Of a stretch of DNA of 64,000 bases, positions 33,222-41,516 are shown piece after piece. The position numbers and the translations under genes are program-made. The notes under the pieces were generated by a model. That model did no database searches. It was not told the origin of the DNA and saw only the letters and a list, made by a program, of their open reading frames with translations. Position 1 is the first letter of the stretch, and each line of letters begins with the position of its first letter. The stretch is from Pseudomonadales bacterium (GTDB lineage: Bacteria > Pseudomonadota > Gammaproteobacteria > Pseudomonadales > Pseudohongiellaceae): positions 36,595 to 100,594 of the forward strand of contig JAJEGU010000036.1 of assembly GCA_022819645.1 (NCBI GenBank). Direction: 5' to 3'.

Positions 33222-33830
33222 ATGAAGAAATCGCTATTCTTGTTGTTCGCCATGGCCACGGCGGCAACCGCGCCGATTGCGCTCGCCCAGGCCGATGCTG
33301 CCGCCGGCGAGGCCAAATCCGCCCTCTGCGCCACCTGCCACGGACCCGACGGCAACAGCGAACTTGCCATCAATCCCAAGATCGCCGGCCAGAATGCGCG
33401 CTACATCATCAAGCAATTGCAGGATTTCAAGTCCGGCGCCCGCCCCGGCCCCATCATGACCGCCATGGTCATCAACCTCAGCGATGAAGACATCGCCGAT
33501 CTTGCCGCATACTACGCCGCCCAGGCGCCTACCCTGCTCGGCGCCGACCCGGAAAGCGTGGAACTTGCCGAATCCCTGTACCGGGCCGGCAACCAGGAGT
33601 TGCAGGTGGCGGCCTGCTCCGCCTGCCATTCGCCCACCGGTACCGGCAACGCCCCGGCGGGCTTTCCCTCACTCGGCGGCCAGCATCCCGAGTACAGCTT
33701 GCAGCAACTCAAGGACTTCCGCTCCGGCGCCCGCGCCAACGACCCTGGCGGCATGATGCGCGTCGTCACCGAGCGCCTTACCGACCCGGAGCTCGAAGCC
33801 CTGGCCAGTTTTCTGGCCGGCTTGCACTAG
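33222..33830 (+). CDS. Cytochrome c4-like diheme protein
   Basis: 202 residues from ATG 33222, with GGAGGA 3-8 bases before it; ATG 33213 overlaps that ribosome site. A Sec signal peptide (MKKSLFLLFAMATAATAPIALAQA) leads to two similar domains, each with a haem site: CATCH (about residue 36) and CSACH (about residue 130). It is a periplasmic electron carrier feeding terminal oxidases. Its position before dsbA, engB and polA matches the order known from pseudomonads, supporting vertical descent of this block. Confidence 0.93.
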   Translation: MKKSLFLLFAMATAATAPIALAQADAAAGEAKSALCATCHGPDGNSELAINPKIAGQNARYIIKQLQDFKSGARPGPIMTAMVINLSDEDIADLAAYYAAQAPTLLGADPESVELAESLYRAGNQELQVAACSACHSPTGTGNAPAGFPSLGGQHPEYSLQQLKDFRSGARANDPGGMMRVVTERLTDPELEALASFLAGLH

Positions 33831-33866
33831 GAGCCTGGGCCGGCCTGTGGTAGTTTCCATTCCCCT

Positions 33867-34052
33867 GGGAGCCTGCGCCGTAGGAATTCGCGAAAGCGGA
33901 AATTCGCTATCGCCGCGCCGGAAATTCGCTATCGTCGCGCCCCTGGCTGGTCGATTGAGGCGAATATTGGTGAATATGCAACGAAATCGAACGGCCAGGG
34001 GCGTGGACGGGAGCGGATTTGCAGCCGTGAATTCCTGCGGCGCAGGCTCCTG
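33867..34052. repeat. Dispersed 186-bp inverted-repeat element (family A, full copy)
   Basis: It starts GGGAGCCTGCGCCGTAGGAATTC and ends with the inverse GAATTCCTGCGGCGCAGGCTCC. The interior (GTCGATTGAGGCGAATATTGG and following) recurs nearly unchanged at 63862-64000. This copy has a 22-bp unit (GGAAATTCGCTATCG...) in duplicate, which the other copy has once. It contains no gene and lies between the cytochrome c4 gene and dsbA. Confidence 0.85.
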
Positions 34053-34082
34053 AATGATTCTGAACCGACCCGGAGTGAATCC

Positions 34083-34724
34083 ATGATCAGAAAAACACTT
34101 GCGGTATTCGCCCTTGCCCTCGCGCTGCCCTTTGCCAACATGGCTTTCGGGCAGGTCGAAAGATTTGTGGACGGCACGCACTATGTGACCTTGCCCGTTC
34201 CGGTCAACACCCGCGACCCTTCCAAAGTCGAAGTTATCGAAGCGTTCTGGTACGGCTGCTCCCACTGCTTCCGCTTCGAGCCCCTGATCGAAGACTGGAA
34301 GGCGAACCTGGCTGATGATATCGACTTCGTCCGCCTTCCCGCCATGTGGAACGGGCTGATGAAAATCCACGCCCAGATCTACTACACCGCCGAGGCGCTG
34401 GACGCCGTGGACATCGTCCACGAGCCGGTCTTCAACGCCATCAACCTCGAAGGCAACCGCCTGCAGAATGAACGGCAGATCGGCGACCTGTTCGCCAGCC
34501 ACGGTGTCGGCGAGGAAGAATTCAGCCGGGCCTTCAACTCATTCGGCGTCCGCACCCGGGTCAACCAGGCCGAAAGCCGCATGCAGGATTATCGAATCCA
34601 GAGTACTCCCAACATGATCGTCAATGGCAAGTACCTGATCGCCACGGGCACGGATGTGCCAACCCAGCAAATGATGCTGGAAATCGTGGATTTCCTTATC
34701 GACCGGGAACGCGCTGCCTTGTAG
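34083..34724 (+). CDS. dsbA: Thiol:disulfide interchange protein DsbA
   Basis: 213 residues from ATG 34083. A signal peptide (KTLAVFALALALPFANMAFG) precedes a thioredoxin fold with an inserted helical domain. Active site CSHC in EAFWYGCSHCFRFEP; the cis-proline loop is STPNMIVNGKYLI. It oxidises cysteine pairs of exported proteins in the periplasm. It lies in the conserved block cytochrome c4 - dsbA - engB - polA. Exported clients in this window probably include the T2SS proteins and the c-type cytochromes. Confidence 0.95.
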   Translation: MIRKTLAVFALALALPFANMAFGQVERFVDGTHYVTLPVPVNTRDPSKVEVIEAFWYGCSHCFRFEPLIEDWKANLADDIDFVRLPAMWNGLMKIHAQIYYTAEALDAVDIVHEPVFNAINLEGNRLQNERQIGDLFASHGVGEEEFSRAFNSFGVRTRVNQAESRMQDYRIQSTPNMIVNGKYLIATGTDVPTQQMMLEIVDFLIDRERAAL

Positions 34725-34735
34725 GCCTTCGAGTC

Positions 34736-34852
34736 GTCGCTGGAGCGATAGCCATATGCGGCGGACGCCGTAAATACCTCCCTGCAGGCTTCAGGCTCGG
34801 CTTCCCGCCTCACATGCCCGTTGCATATGGCTATGGCTATCGCTCCAGCGAC
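34736..34852. repeat. Long inverted repeat between dsbA and engB
   Basis: GTCGCTGGAGCGATAGCCAT...(24 bases, 34736-34759) is matched by its exact complement at 34823-34852 except for a 6-base duplication (ATGGCT) in the right arm. The 63-base loop holds a smaller stem. It may end the dsbA transcript. It does not match families A, B or C. Confidence 0.8.
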
Positions 34853-34895
34853 TTGCCCCGTGCCATGTTCACTCAAAACAGGGCCTACCAACGCA

Positions 34896-35489
34896 ATGGA
34901 CTTCGACCAGACTACGTTCGCCACCAGCGCGGTCTCGCTGGATGGGTGTCCTGTGGACAGCCTGGCCGAGGTGGCTTTTGTCGGGCGGTCGAACGCGGGG
35001 AAGTCCAGCGCCATCAATACGATTTGCCGACAGTCCCGCCTGGCGCGGACGAGCAAGACGCCGGGACGGACGCAAATGCTGAACTTCTTTCTGGTGCCCG
35101 GGCTTGCCGGGCGCTATCTCGTGGATTTGCCGGGTTATGGCTATGCCAAGGTACCTTTGGAGGCGAAGGAGCAATGGCAGCGGGAGATGCAGTATTACCT
35201 CACCGGCAGGGTCCAGCTTCAGGGGATTGTACTGCTCAGCGATATCCGGCACCCACTGAAGGAATTTGATCGGCAGATGATCGACTGGGCCCAGGAATCC
35301 GGGCTACCCTTGCATCTGCTGCTGAGCAAGGCGGACAAGCTGAAGCGGAATCCCGCCCACAATGTAATGTCGACGGTGCGCAAGGAGCTGTCCGGTCGCG
35401 GTGCCCTGGAAGTGCAATTGTTTTCCACCACTGCCGGCATCGGCCTGGAACAGGCCCGGGAACGTCTCGCTTCCTGGCTCGAAGCCTGA
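34896..35489 (+). CDS. engB: Ribosome biogenesis GTPase EngB (YihA)
   Basis: 197 residues from ATG 34896, chosen because the family begins just before FATSAVSLDGCP; longer in-frame starts run into the inverted repeat. G motifs: G1 GRSNAGKSS, G2 around TPGRTQ, G3 DLPGYGYAKV, G4 SKADKL, G5 FSTTAGIG. It is a cytosolic GTPase needed for assembly of the large ribosomal subunit. It converges with polA, whose stop is 72 bp away. Confidence 0.95.
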   Translation: MDFDQTTFATSAVSLDGCPVDSLAEVAFVGRSNAGKSSAINTICRQSRLARTSKTPGRTQMLNFFLVPGLAGRYLVDLPGYGYAKVPLEAKEQWQREMQYYLTGRVQLQGIVLLSDIRHPLKEFDRQMIDWAQESGLPLHLLLSKADKLKRNPAHNVMSTVRKELSGRGALEVQLFSTTAGIGLEQARERLASWLEA

Positions 35490-35560
35490 ATAACAAGTTC
35501 GAAAGGTCGCTGTATGGGCGGGCATGATTTTCATTCCCTTGATTCGGTGTCTCAATCGCC

Positions 35561-38323
35561 TCAGTGAGCTTCGTCCCAGTTGGCGCCGACGCCGATGTCC
35601 ACCACCAGCGGCACATCGAGGGCGGCGGCGCTGATCATGCGGAACCTGACGCCGTCGCAGAGCAATTGCATATCTTCCTCGTGTACTTCAAAGACGAGTT
35701 CGTCATGCACCTGCAGTAGCATCCGGGCCTTGATGGGCTCGCTTTCGAGCCACAGGTCGATGTCGATCATGGCCTGTTTGATGATGTCGGCGGCGGTGCC
35801 CTGCATGGGGGCGTTGATGGCCGTGCGCAATGCCGCACGCCGCAGCATGCCGCGCCCGGCGCGCAGATCCGGCAGATACAGCCTGCGCCCGAAAACGGTT
35901 TCCACATAGCCGAGTTCCGTGGCCTGGGCCTGGGTGCAATCCATGAAGGCGCGGACGCCGGGATAACGCTCAAAATAGCGGTTGACGTAGTGCTGGGCCT
36001 CTTCCCGACCGATATTCAACTGCCGGCCAAGACCAAAAGCCGACATGCCGTAGATCAGGCCGAAATTGATCGCCTTGGCGCTGCGCCGCTGATCCGGCGC
36101 CACATCTTCCACGGCGACGCCGAATACTTCCGCCGCGGTGGCGCGGTGGATGTCCTCGGCCCGGGAAAAAGCCGCGAGCAATCCCGGGTCGCCGGACAGA
36201 TGCGCCATGATGCGCAGCTCCACCTGGGAATAATCCGCCGCCACAAGCCGGTATCCCGGCCGGCAGACAAAGGCCTGGCGCACCCGGCGACCCTCGGCGG
36301 TTCGCACGGGAATGTTCTGCAGGTTCGGATCGATGGACGACAGCCGGCCCGTTGCCGCCACCGCCTGCTGAAAGCTGCTGTGAATGCGGCCGGTGCCGGC
36401 CTGCAATTCCAGCGGCAGCTTGTCGGTATAGGTGGACTTGAGTTTGGTGAGGGACCGGTGTCGCAGCAGCAGCCGGGGCAGTTCGTAGTTTTCAGCGAGT
36501 TCCTGCAGCACATCCTCGGCGGTGGAAGGCTGGCCCTTGGGCGTCTTGCGCAATACCGGCAGTTGCAGCTTGTCGTAGAGCAGCGCCTGCAATTGCTTGG
36601 GCGAGGACAGGTTGAAATTCTCCCCGGCGAGCGCGAAAGCGGCCTGTTCAAGCTCGGCAAGCTGCCCGGCGAGTTCGGCGCTCTGCTTCGCCAGGGCTTC
36701 CCGGTCAAGCAGGATGCCGTTTCGCTCCATGCGTTGCAGGGCCGGCGCGAGGGGCATCTCGAAGTAACGGTAGAGCCCTTCAAGCTGGCCGTTCTCGCGC
36801 AGGTGCTTTTCCAGGGTCGACGTCAGGCGCAGGATGAGGTCCACCCGTTCGCCGGCCCAGTTGCCGAATTCCCGCACGTCGATCTGGTGCATGGCGAGCC
36901 GCCCGCGGCCCTTGCCGGTGAGGCTTTCCAGGTCCGGCGGGGCATGGTCCAGATAACGCCTGCCGATGGATTCAAGCTGATGCCGCACGGCCACCGAGTT
37001 GGCCACATAGGAGGCCAGCAACACATCGGATTTCACCGGCTGCAGGTGGATGCCGAGGTTCTCCAGCAAATGAAGCTGATGTTTCAGGTCATAGCCGCAT
37101 TTCGGCTTGAGGGCGTCTTCCAGCAATGGCTGCAGCGCCCTGAAAACCCGCTCGGCGGATAACTGTTCGGGGCAGCCCTCGTAGTCGTGGTCGAGGGGAA
37201 TGTAGGCAGCCTGTCCGGGTTTGGCGCAAAAAGCGGCGCCGATGATGCGGGCCTGGAGAAAATGCCCTGGTTCGGCTTCCAGATTGAAACTGAATGTGGG
37301 AGCGGCGCCGAGTTCGGTCACAAGTTCTTGGAGCTGCTCTTCGCTGGTGATAATCGTGGTTGCGGCCCCGGGTGGCGCGGCGTCCAGGTCAAGTTCGGAT
37401 TTCGGGCTGTCCTGCGCCTTTTCGGTGGCCGGCCCGGTTGCCGGCGTGGCAGTCACGCCTTCGGATTCGAGTTCCCGCAGCCAGGTGCGGAACTCGAGTT
37501 CGCTGAACAGGCGGTGCAGTTCCCGCTTGTCCTCGGGCTGTCGCAGGAGTTGCTGGTACTTCAGTTCCAGCGGCACATCGGTACGGATTGTGGCGAGCCG
37601 GTATGACAGCTTGAGCTGTTCGATATTGTCCCTGAGCTTTTCACCGATCTTGCCCTTGATGGCGTCGGCATGATCGATGATTCCCTGCATCGACCCATAT
37701 TCCCCGAGCCATTTGACGGCGGTTTTCGCACCCACGCCAGGGACGCCGGGAATATTGTCGGACTTGTCGCCCATGAGGGCGAGATAATCGATGATCTGTT
37801 CCGGGCGTACGCCGAATTTCCGCTCCACCCCGGCAGGGTCGAGCAGTTCGTCGTTCATGGTATTGATCAGCGCCACCCGCCCGGTGACAAGCTGGGCGAG
37901 GTCCTTGTCGCCGGTGGAAATCAGCGTGGGCGCCTGGTCCGCCCCGGCCTGCACGGCAAGCGTGCCGATGACGTCATCGGCCTCCACATCATCGATGATC
38001 AGCAGGGGCAGGCCCATGGCGCGGATGATGCTGAGGATGGGCTCGACCTGGCTGCGCAAGTCTTCGGGCATGGGCGGGCGGTGCGCCTTGTACTCGGCGT
38101 AGATCTCGCTGCGGAAGGTCTTGCCCTTGGCGTCGAAAACAATGCCGATGCGGCTGCCGGGATACTTGTTCAGCAGGCTGCGGATCATGTTGATCACGCC
38201 GCGGATGGCGCCGGTTGGCTGCTGCCGGCTGTTCACCAGGGGCGGCAGCCCGTGATAGGCGCGAAACAGGTAGGAAGAGCCGTCTACCAGGATGAGTTCG
38301 GGATGGCGCTCATTGCCGGCCAT
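35561..38323 (-). CDS. polA: DNA polymerase I, probably without proofreading
   Basis: 920 residues, normal length. The 5'-3' exonuclease is intact (LILVDGSSYLFRAYHGLPP, DDVEADDVIGTLAVQ, STGDKDLAQLV, LMGDKSDNIPGVPGVG). The polymerase core is intact: LVAADYSQVELRIMAHLSGD, RRSAKAINFGLIYGMSAFGL and LQVHDELVFEV. In the middle 3'-5' exonuclease domain, by alignment to the E. coli enzyme, Asp355 is Asn347 (FNLEA for FDTET), Asp424 is Gln416 (LKHQ for LKYD), Tyr497 is Trp489 and Asp501 is Arg493 (WAGER for YAAED). Only the Glu357 equivalent stays. Proofreading by this enzyme is therefore probably lost; gap filling and RNA primer removal should remain. Confidence 0.96.
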   Translation of the reverse strand: MAGNERHPELILVDGSSYLFRAYHGLPPLVNSRQQPTGAIRGVINMIRSLLNKYPGSRIGIVFDAKGKTFRSEIYAEYKAHRPPMPEDLRSQVEPILSIIRAMGLPLLIIDDVEADDVIGTLAVQAGADQAPTLISTGDKDLAQLVTGRVALINTMNDELLDPAGVERKFGVRPEQIIDYLALMGDKSDNIPGVPGVGAKTAVKWLGEYGSMQGIIDHADAIKGKIGEKLRDNIEQLKLSYRLATIRTDVPLELKYQQLLRQPEDKRELHRLFSELEFRTWLRELESEGVTATPATGPATEKAQDSPKSELDLDAAPPGAATTIITSEEQLQELVTELGAAPTFSFNLEAEPGHFLQARIIGAAFCAKPGQAAYIPLDHDYEGCPEQLSAERVFRALQPLLEDALKPKCGYDLKHQLHLLENLGIHLQPVKSDVLLASYVANSVAVRHQLESIGRRYLDHAPPDLESLTGKGRGRLAMHQIDVREFGNWAGERVDLILRLTSTLEKHLRENGQLEGLYRYFEMPLAPALQRMERNGILLDREALAKQSAELAGQLAELEQAAFALAGENFNLSSPKQLQALLYDKLQLPVLRKTPKGQPSTAEDVLQELAENYELPRLLLRHRSLTKLKSTYTDKLPLELQAGTGRIHSSFQQAVAATGRLSSIDPNLQNIPVRTAEGRRVRQAFVCRPGYRLVAADYSQVELRIMAHLSGDPGLLAAFSRAEDIHRATAAEVFGVAVEDVAPDQRRSAKAINFGLIYGMSAFGLGRQLNIGREEAQHYVNRYFERYPGVRAFMDCTQAQATELGYVETVFGRRLYLPDLRAGRGMLRRAALRTAINAPMQGTAADIIKQAMIDIDLWLESEPIKARMLLQVHDELVFEVHEEDMQLLCDGVRFRMISAAALDVPLVVDIGVGANWDEAH

Positions 38324-38339
38324 GTTTCATTGTCCGGGT

Positions 38340-38999
38340 TCAGGCCCGCTGCGTGATCAGCCGCAGCGCCTCGCCAATGGCTGCGGCGCGGTGCGGCGGC
38401 CGCAACAGGCCAACCAGTTCGCCGAGCGGGCCCACCACGGCGATATGGATACTGTGGCTGATCATGCCTTCGGGGGCATCGGCGGGTTGGCCGTGGCCGG
38501 CGTCCATCCCGATTCCGGTATTGGCAAACATCTGGCCGGCAAACCCGGCGACGGCTTCCCTGCTGCCGCTGAGACCGATGAAATCCTCGTGGAATCCATC
38601 CAGATACTCGCCGATGACGGCCGGAGTGTCCGCCGGGTCAATCGAAACAAAAACGATCTGCACCGGCGCTTCCGCGGATTCCCCCTGGTCCCGGTAGTAG
38701 CGCTCGATTTCCGCCAGGGTCAGGGGGCACATATCGGGGCAATTGCTGAAACCGAAAAACACCAGGTTCCACGCGCCGCGCATGTCGCCAAGGTCAAATG
38801 GCTGTCCGCGCTGGTCGCTCAGGGCAATTTCGCGCAGCGGAACCGGTTCGGGGTAAACCACCGCGCCAAGGCTGTCAAGCCGGGCAAGCTCGGCGCGGCC
38901 GGCGCGAAACTGCAGCAGCAGCGCGATCAGCATCAACAGCAGCACATTCAGCAGGGCGAATGCCAGCCAGACTGTGCGGTTGAGGCGGATGGCGGCCAT
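38340..38999 (-). CDS. SCO1/SenC-family copper chaperone
   Basis: 219 residues from ATG 38999. One N-terminal helix (VWLAFALLNVLLLMLIALLLQF) anchors a periplasmic thioredoxin-like domain. Copper ligands are present: FSNCPDMCPLTLAEIE with CxxxC, and His in MISHSIHIAVVGPLG. SCO proteins deliver copper to the CuA site of cytochrome c oxidase. Its neighbour encodes heme O synthase, another oxidase-assembly factor, 7 bp away on the same strand, so they are probably cotranscribed; the oxidase genes are not in the window. Confidence 0.93.
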   Translation of the reverse strand: MAAIRLNRTVWLAFALLNVLLLMLIALLLQFRAGRAELARLDSLGAVVYPEPVPLREIALSDQRGQPFDLGDMRGAWNLVFFGFSNCPDMCPLTLAEIERYYRDQGESAEAPVQIVFVSIDPADTPAVIGEYLDGFHEDFIGLSGSREAVAGFAGQMFANTGIGMDAGHGQPADAPEGMISHSIHIAVVGPLGELVGLLRPPHRAAAIGEALRLITQRA

Positions 39000-39006
39000 G
39001 TGCCAT

Positions 39007-39894
39007 TCAGATCAGGTAGTGGTCCACCAGCAGGGCGGCGAAAAGCAGCGCGAGGTAGACGATGGAATAACCGAAAGTGCGCATGGGAATATCCGGCCGC
39101 GGGCGGAACATGAGCCGGCCCGACCAGTACAGGAATCCGGCGCCAAGCAACAGCGCGGCGACCAGGTAGAGCCAGCCGCTCATGCCGGTGAACCAGGGGA
39201 TGACGCTTGCCGCCACCAGAATCAGGGTATACGCCACAATATGTACCCGGGTCGCATATTCGCCGTGGGTGACCGGCAGCATGGGAACGCCCGAGCGGGC
39301 GTATTCATCCTTGCGGTGAATCGCCAGCGCCCAGAAATGCGGCGGCGTCCAGGCGAAGATGATCAGCACAAGCACGAGGGCGTCGGCTTCGATGGTTCCG
39401 GTCACCGCCGACCAGCCAAGCAGCGGCGGCATGGCGCCGGCAAGCCCGCCGATGACGATATTCTGGGGAGTGGCGTGTTTCAGGTAGCCGGTGTAAATGA
39501 AGGCGTAGCCGACGAAGGAAGCCAGCGTGAGCCAGGCGCAGAGCGGATTGATCCACAACAGTAAAATGCCCATGCCGCTGGCGCAGAGCAGCAACGCAAA
39601 AATTGCGGCCTGCGCCGGCTCGACCCGGCCTTGCGGCAGCGGCCGGCCCGAAGTGCGGCCCATGATGCGGTCGATGCGGCGGTCGAGAAGGTGGTTGACA
39701 GCGGCGCCGGAGCCCGCCACCAGCGCAATGCCGAGGTTGCCGAGCAGAAGCACGCGCCAGGGAACCATGCCGGGCACGGCAAGAAACATGCCCACAAGCG
39801 AGGTCAGGACCATGAGCATGACCACGCGGGGCTTGCACATTTCGTAGTAGTCGCGCCAGGAGGCGAAAACTTGCCGGGCTGCGGTTTCAGTCAT
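39007..39894 (-). CDS. cyoE: Protoheme IX farnesyltransferase (heme O synthase)
   Basis: 295 residues from ATG 39894 ([20 protein letters not shown]); an in-frame TTG at 39963 is less likely. It is a polytopic UbiA-family prenyltransferase that adds farnesyl to heme B. The Asp-rich motifs are visible: [20 protein letters not shown] and, in the second half, [28 protein letters not shown]. Nine or so membrane segments. It is named CyoE/CtaB in different species. It should make heme O (and heme A precursor) for the terminal oxidase served by the SCO protein next door. Confidence 0.95.
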   Translation of the reverse strand: MTETAARQVFASWRDYYEMCKPRVVMLMVLTSLVGMFLAVPGMVPWRVLLLGNLGIALVAGSGAAVNHLLDRRIDRIMGRTSGRPLPQGRVEPAQAAIFALLLCASGMGILLLWINPLCAWLTLASFVGYAFIYTGYLKHATPQNIVIGGLAGAMPPLLGWSAVTGTIEADALVLVLIIFAWTPPHFWALAIHRKDEYARSGVPMLPVTHGEYATRVHIVAYTLILVAASVIPWFTGMSGWLYLVAALLLGAGFLYWSGRLMFRPRPDIPMRTFGYSIVYLALLFAALLVDHYLI

Positions 39895-39999
39895 CGATTG
39901 CTGGCCAGTCGCAGAGCGGCAAGGGAGGTGAAATGAGACGCCGCCGAATGGCTGCGCATTCAAGCATTTTTCGGCCTGAATCTCAAGCTGCCGCTCATT

Positions 40000-40067
40000 A
40001 GGAGCCTGCGCCGCAGGAGTTCACGGCTGCAAATTCCCTTTCGAGAATTCCTGCGGCGCAGGCTCCT
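40000..40067. repeat. Short family A palindrome
   Basis: AGGAGCCTGCGCCGCAGGAG... at the left and ...CCTGCGGCGCAGGCTCCT at the right form a stem of over 20 bp with a short centre. It has the ends of the 186-bp element at 33867-34052 but almost none of its interior, like an internal deletion. It lies between divergently placed heme O synthase and the peptidase gene end. A partial family C piece (GTGGTTTTGTTTTGC) follows at 40071. Confidence 0.8.
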
Positions 40068-40107
40068 GGCGTGGTTTTGTTTTGCTTGCGATAGGGAGAA
40101 ATCGGAA

Positions 40108-41451
40108 TCAGTCGAAAGAACCCGCTGGACCGGGAAAAACCACCGGACTCTGGACGCCGTCGGCCGAAAGGCTTGAGACACCGAAGAAGTAATTGTCGAT
40201 GACGAGGTTCTCCAGCGTGAAACTGTCGACGTCGCCGACGTCTCGCTGGAAGTCCCAGGTCGGTGAAGTCGTCAGCCGCCAATGCACCCGGTAGCCGGCG
40301 GCCCCGGGCACTTTCTCCCAGTTCAAGGTTGTGCTCGGGCGAACGGCGCCTTCGATCGTGACAGCGGCCGGCGGCGCGGGCGCCCAGGCCATGGCGGCCA
40401 GCGTGACCGCATTCAGCCCCGTGAGCTTGGCGGCGTATTCGAAATTCACGTGCTCGATCACGTCGCCGTAGGCGATGCCGTCTTCGACGCGAATGTCCTG
40501 ATGCTGGTAGTTGTAGTTTTCGTTGGTCTCCATTATCCGCACCGCGGGGAAACCCGCTTCGTTGAAGCGCCGGTGATCGCCGCCGCGGCCGAAGCGGTCA
40601 ATCCGGTAGATCATCATGGTGTCGAGATTGGGGATGTAGCGGTCCGCCATTTCGTCGACGTAGCGGGCGACGTTGCGCGAAGGCGAATCGACCTCGCCGC
40701 CCTGCAAACGGCGCTGGTTCGCTTCCCCTTCGGTTTCCAGATAGCGCGTGCCTTCGGAAAAAACCCGGGCGGTGGTGTTGTCGATGACGCCATTGATGCC
40801 GGTGATATTGCCGATCATGTCGTTGTTGAGCACGGCGTCGAGATCCCAGCCGTTGTCGATGGCGTGCTGCGCGAGAATCCGGGCGCCGTGCAAGCCCTGT
40901 TCCTCGCCGGAAAGACCGGTCAGGGCAATAGTGGCCGGGAATCGATACTGGCTCAGCACCCGCGCCGCCTCGATGACGCCGGCCACGCCCGAGGCGTCGT
41001 CGTTCGCGCCCGGAGAGTCGGACTCGAAATTCATCGGGTCGCTGACCCTGGAATCCAGATGGGCGGACATCATCACCATCCGGTTCGGCTCGCTCTCGCC
41101 CCGTAACAAGGCAACGACGTTGACCACTTCCACGGGATCGGGAATGCGGTTCTCGCCGGAAACGACGCCGCTGACGGTAAACACTTCCAGACAGCCGCCG
41201 CAGGCGTCTGAAATCCGATTGAACTCGGCTTCGAGCCAGCGGCGCGCCGCGCCGATGCCGCGGGTGTCGGAGACGGTCTCCGACAAGGTATGGCGCGTAC
41301 CGAAACCGACCAGCGTCCGCAGGTCCCGCTCGATGCGTTCGGCGGAAACCGCTGCCGCGATGTCGTGAAAGTCCCGCTCGGCCGCAACGGCCGGCGCCGC
41401 CTGGAACAGCACCGGCAAGAGCCCGGCGATGGCGATACTGCGAATTTTCAT
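40108..41451 (-). CDS. Secreted M28-family zinc peptidase
   Basis: 447 residues from ATG 41451, with AGGATCG just upstream; 41475 is an alternative. A signal peptide (MKIRSIAIAGLLPVLFQAAPAVAA) is followed by an M28 aminopeptidase domain with its metal ligands and catalytic acids: MSAHLDSR, DSPGANDDASGV, LSGEEQGLHGAR, NNDMIGN, and a distal His in GRGGDHRRFNEAG / YNYQHQDIRVED. A fibronectin type III-like domain (about 345-435: AAVTIEGAVRPSTTLNWEKV) ends the protein. It probably trims exported peptides outside the cell and is a candidate type II secretion substrate. A G14 tract lies 37 bp upstream. Confidence 0.9.
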   Translation of the reverse strand: MKIRSIAIAGLLPVLFQAAPAVAAERDFHDIAAAVSAERIERDLRTLVGFGTRHTLSETVSDTRGIGAARRWLEAEFNRISDACGGCLEVFTVSGVVSGENRIPDPVEVVNVVALLRGESEPNRMVMMSAHLDSRVSDPMNFESDSPGANDDASGVAGVIEAARVLSQYRFPATIALTGLSGEEQGLHGARILAQHAIDNGWDLDAVLNNDMIGNITGINGVIDNTTARVFSEGTRYLETEGEANQRRLQGGEVDSPSRNVARYVDEMADRYIPNLDTMMIYRIDRFGRGGDHRRFNEAGFPAVRIMETNENYNYQHQDIRVEDGIAYGDVIEHVNFEYAAKLTGLNAVTLAAMAWAPAPPAAVTIEGAVRPSTTLNWEKVPGAAGYRVHWRLTTSPTWDFQRDVGDVDSFTLENLVIDNYFFGVSSLSADGVQSPVVFPGPAGSFD

Positions 41452-41487
41452 TTCGATCCTCCTGTGGGGGTTCAATCTAAGCAGACA

Positions 41488-41501
41488 GGGGGGGGGGGGG
41501 G
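41488..41501. repeat. Homopolymer of 14 G between two genes
   Basis: A run of 14 G (C on the coding strand of the leftward peptidase gene) lies 37 bp before the peptidase start and 15 bp after the stop of the upstream gene. Tracts of this length slip during replication and can switch promoters; it could also be a sequencing or assembly artefact. Confidence 0.7.
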
Positions 41502-41516
41502 TATGTGAAGGGGGAG

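Noticed and set aside
32984..33487. Plus-strand open frame starting in the repeat upstream of the cytochrome c4 gene
   Set aside because: It runs through the promoter region and then out of frame through the cytochrome gene, which has a signal peptide and both haem motifs in another frame.
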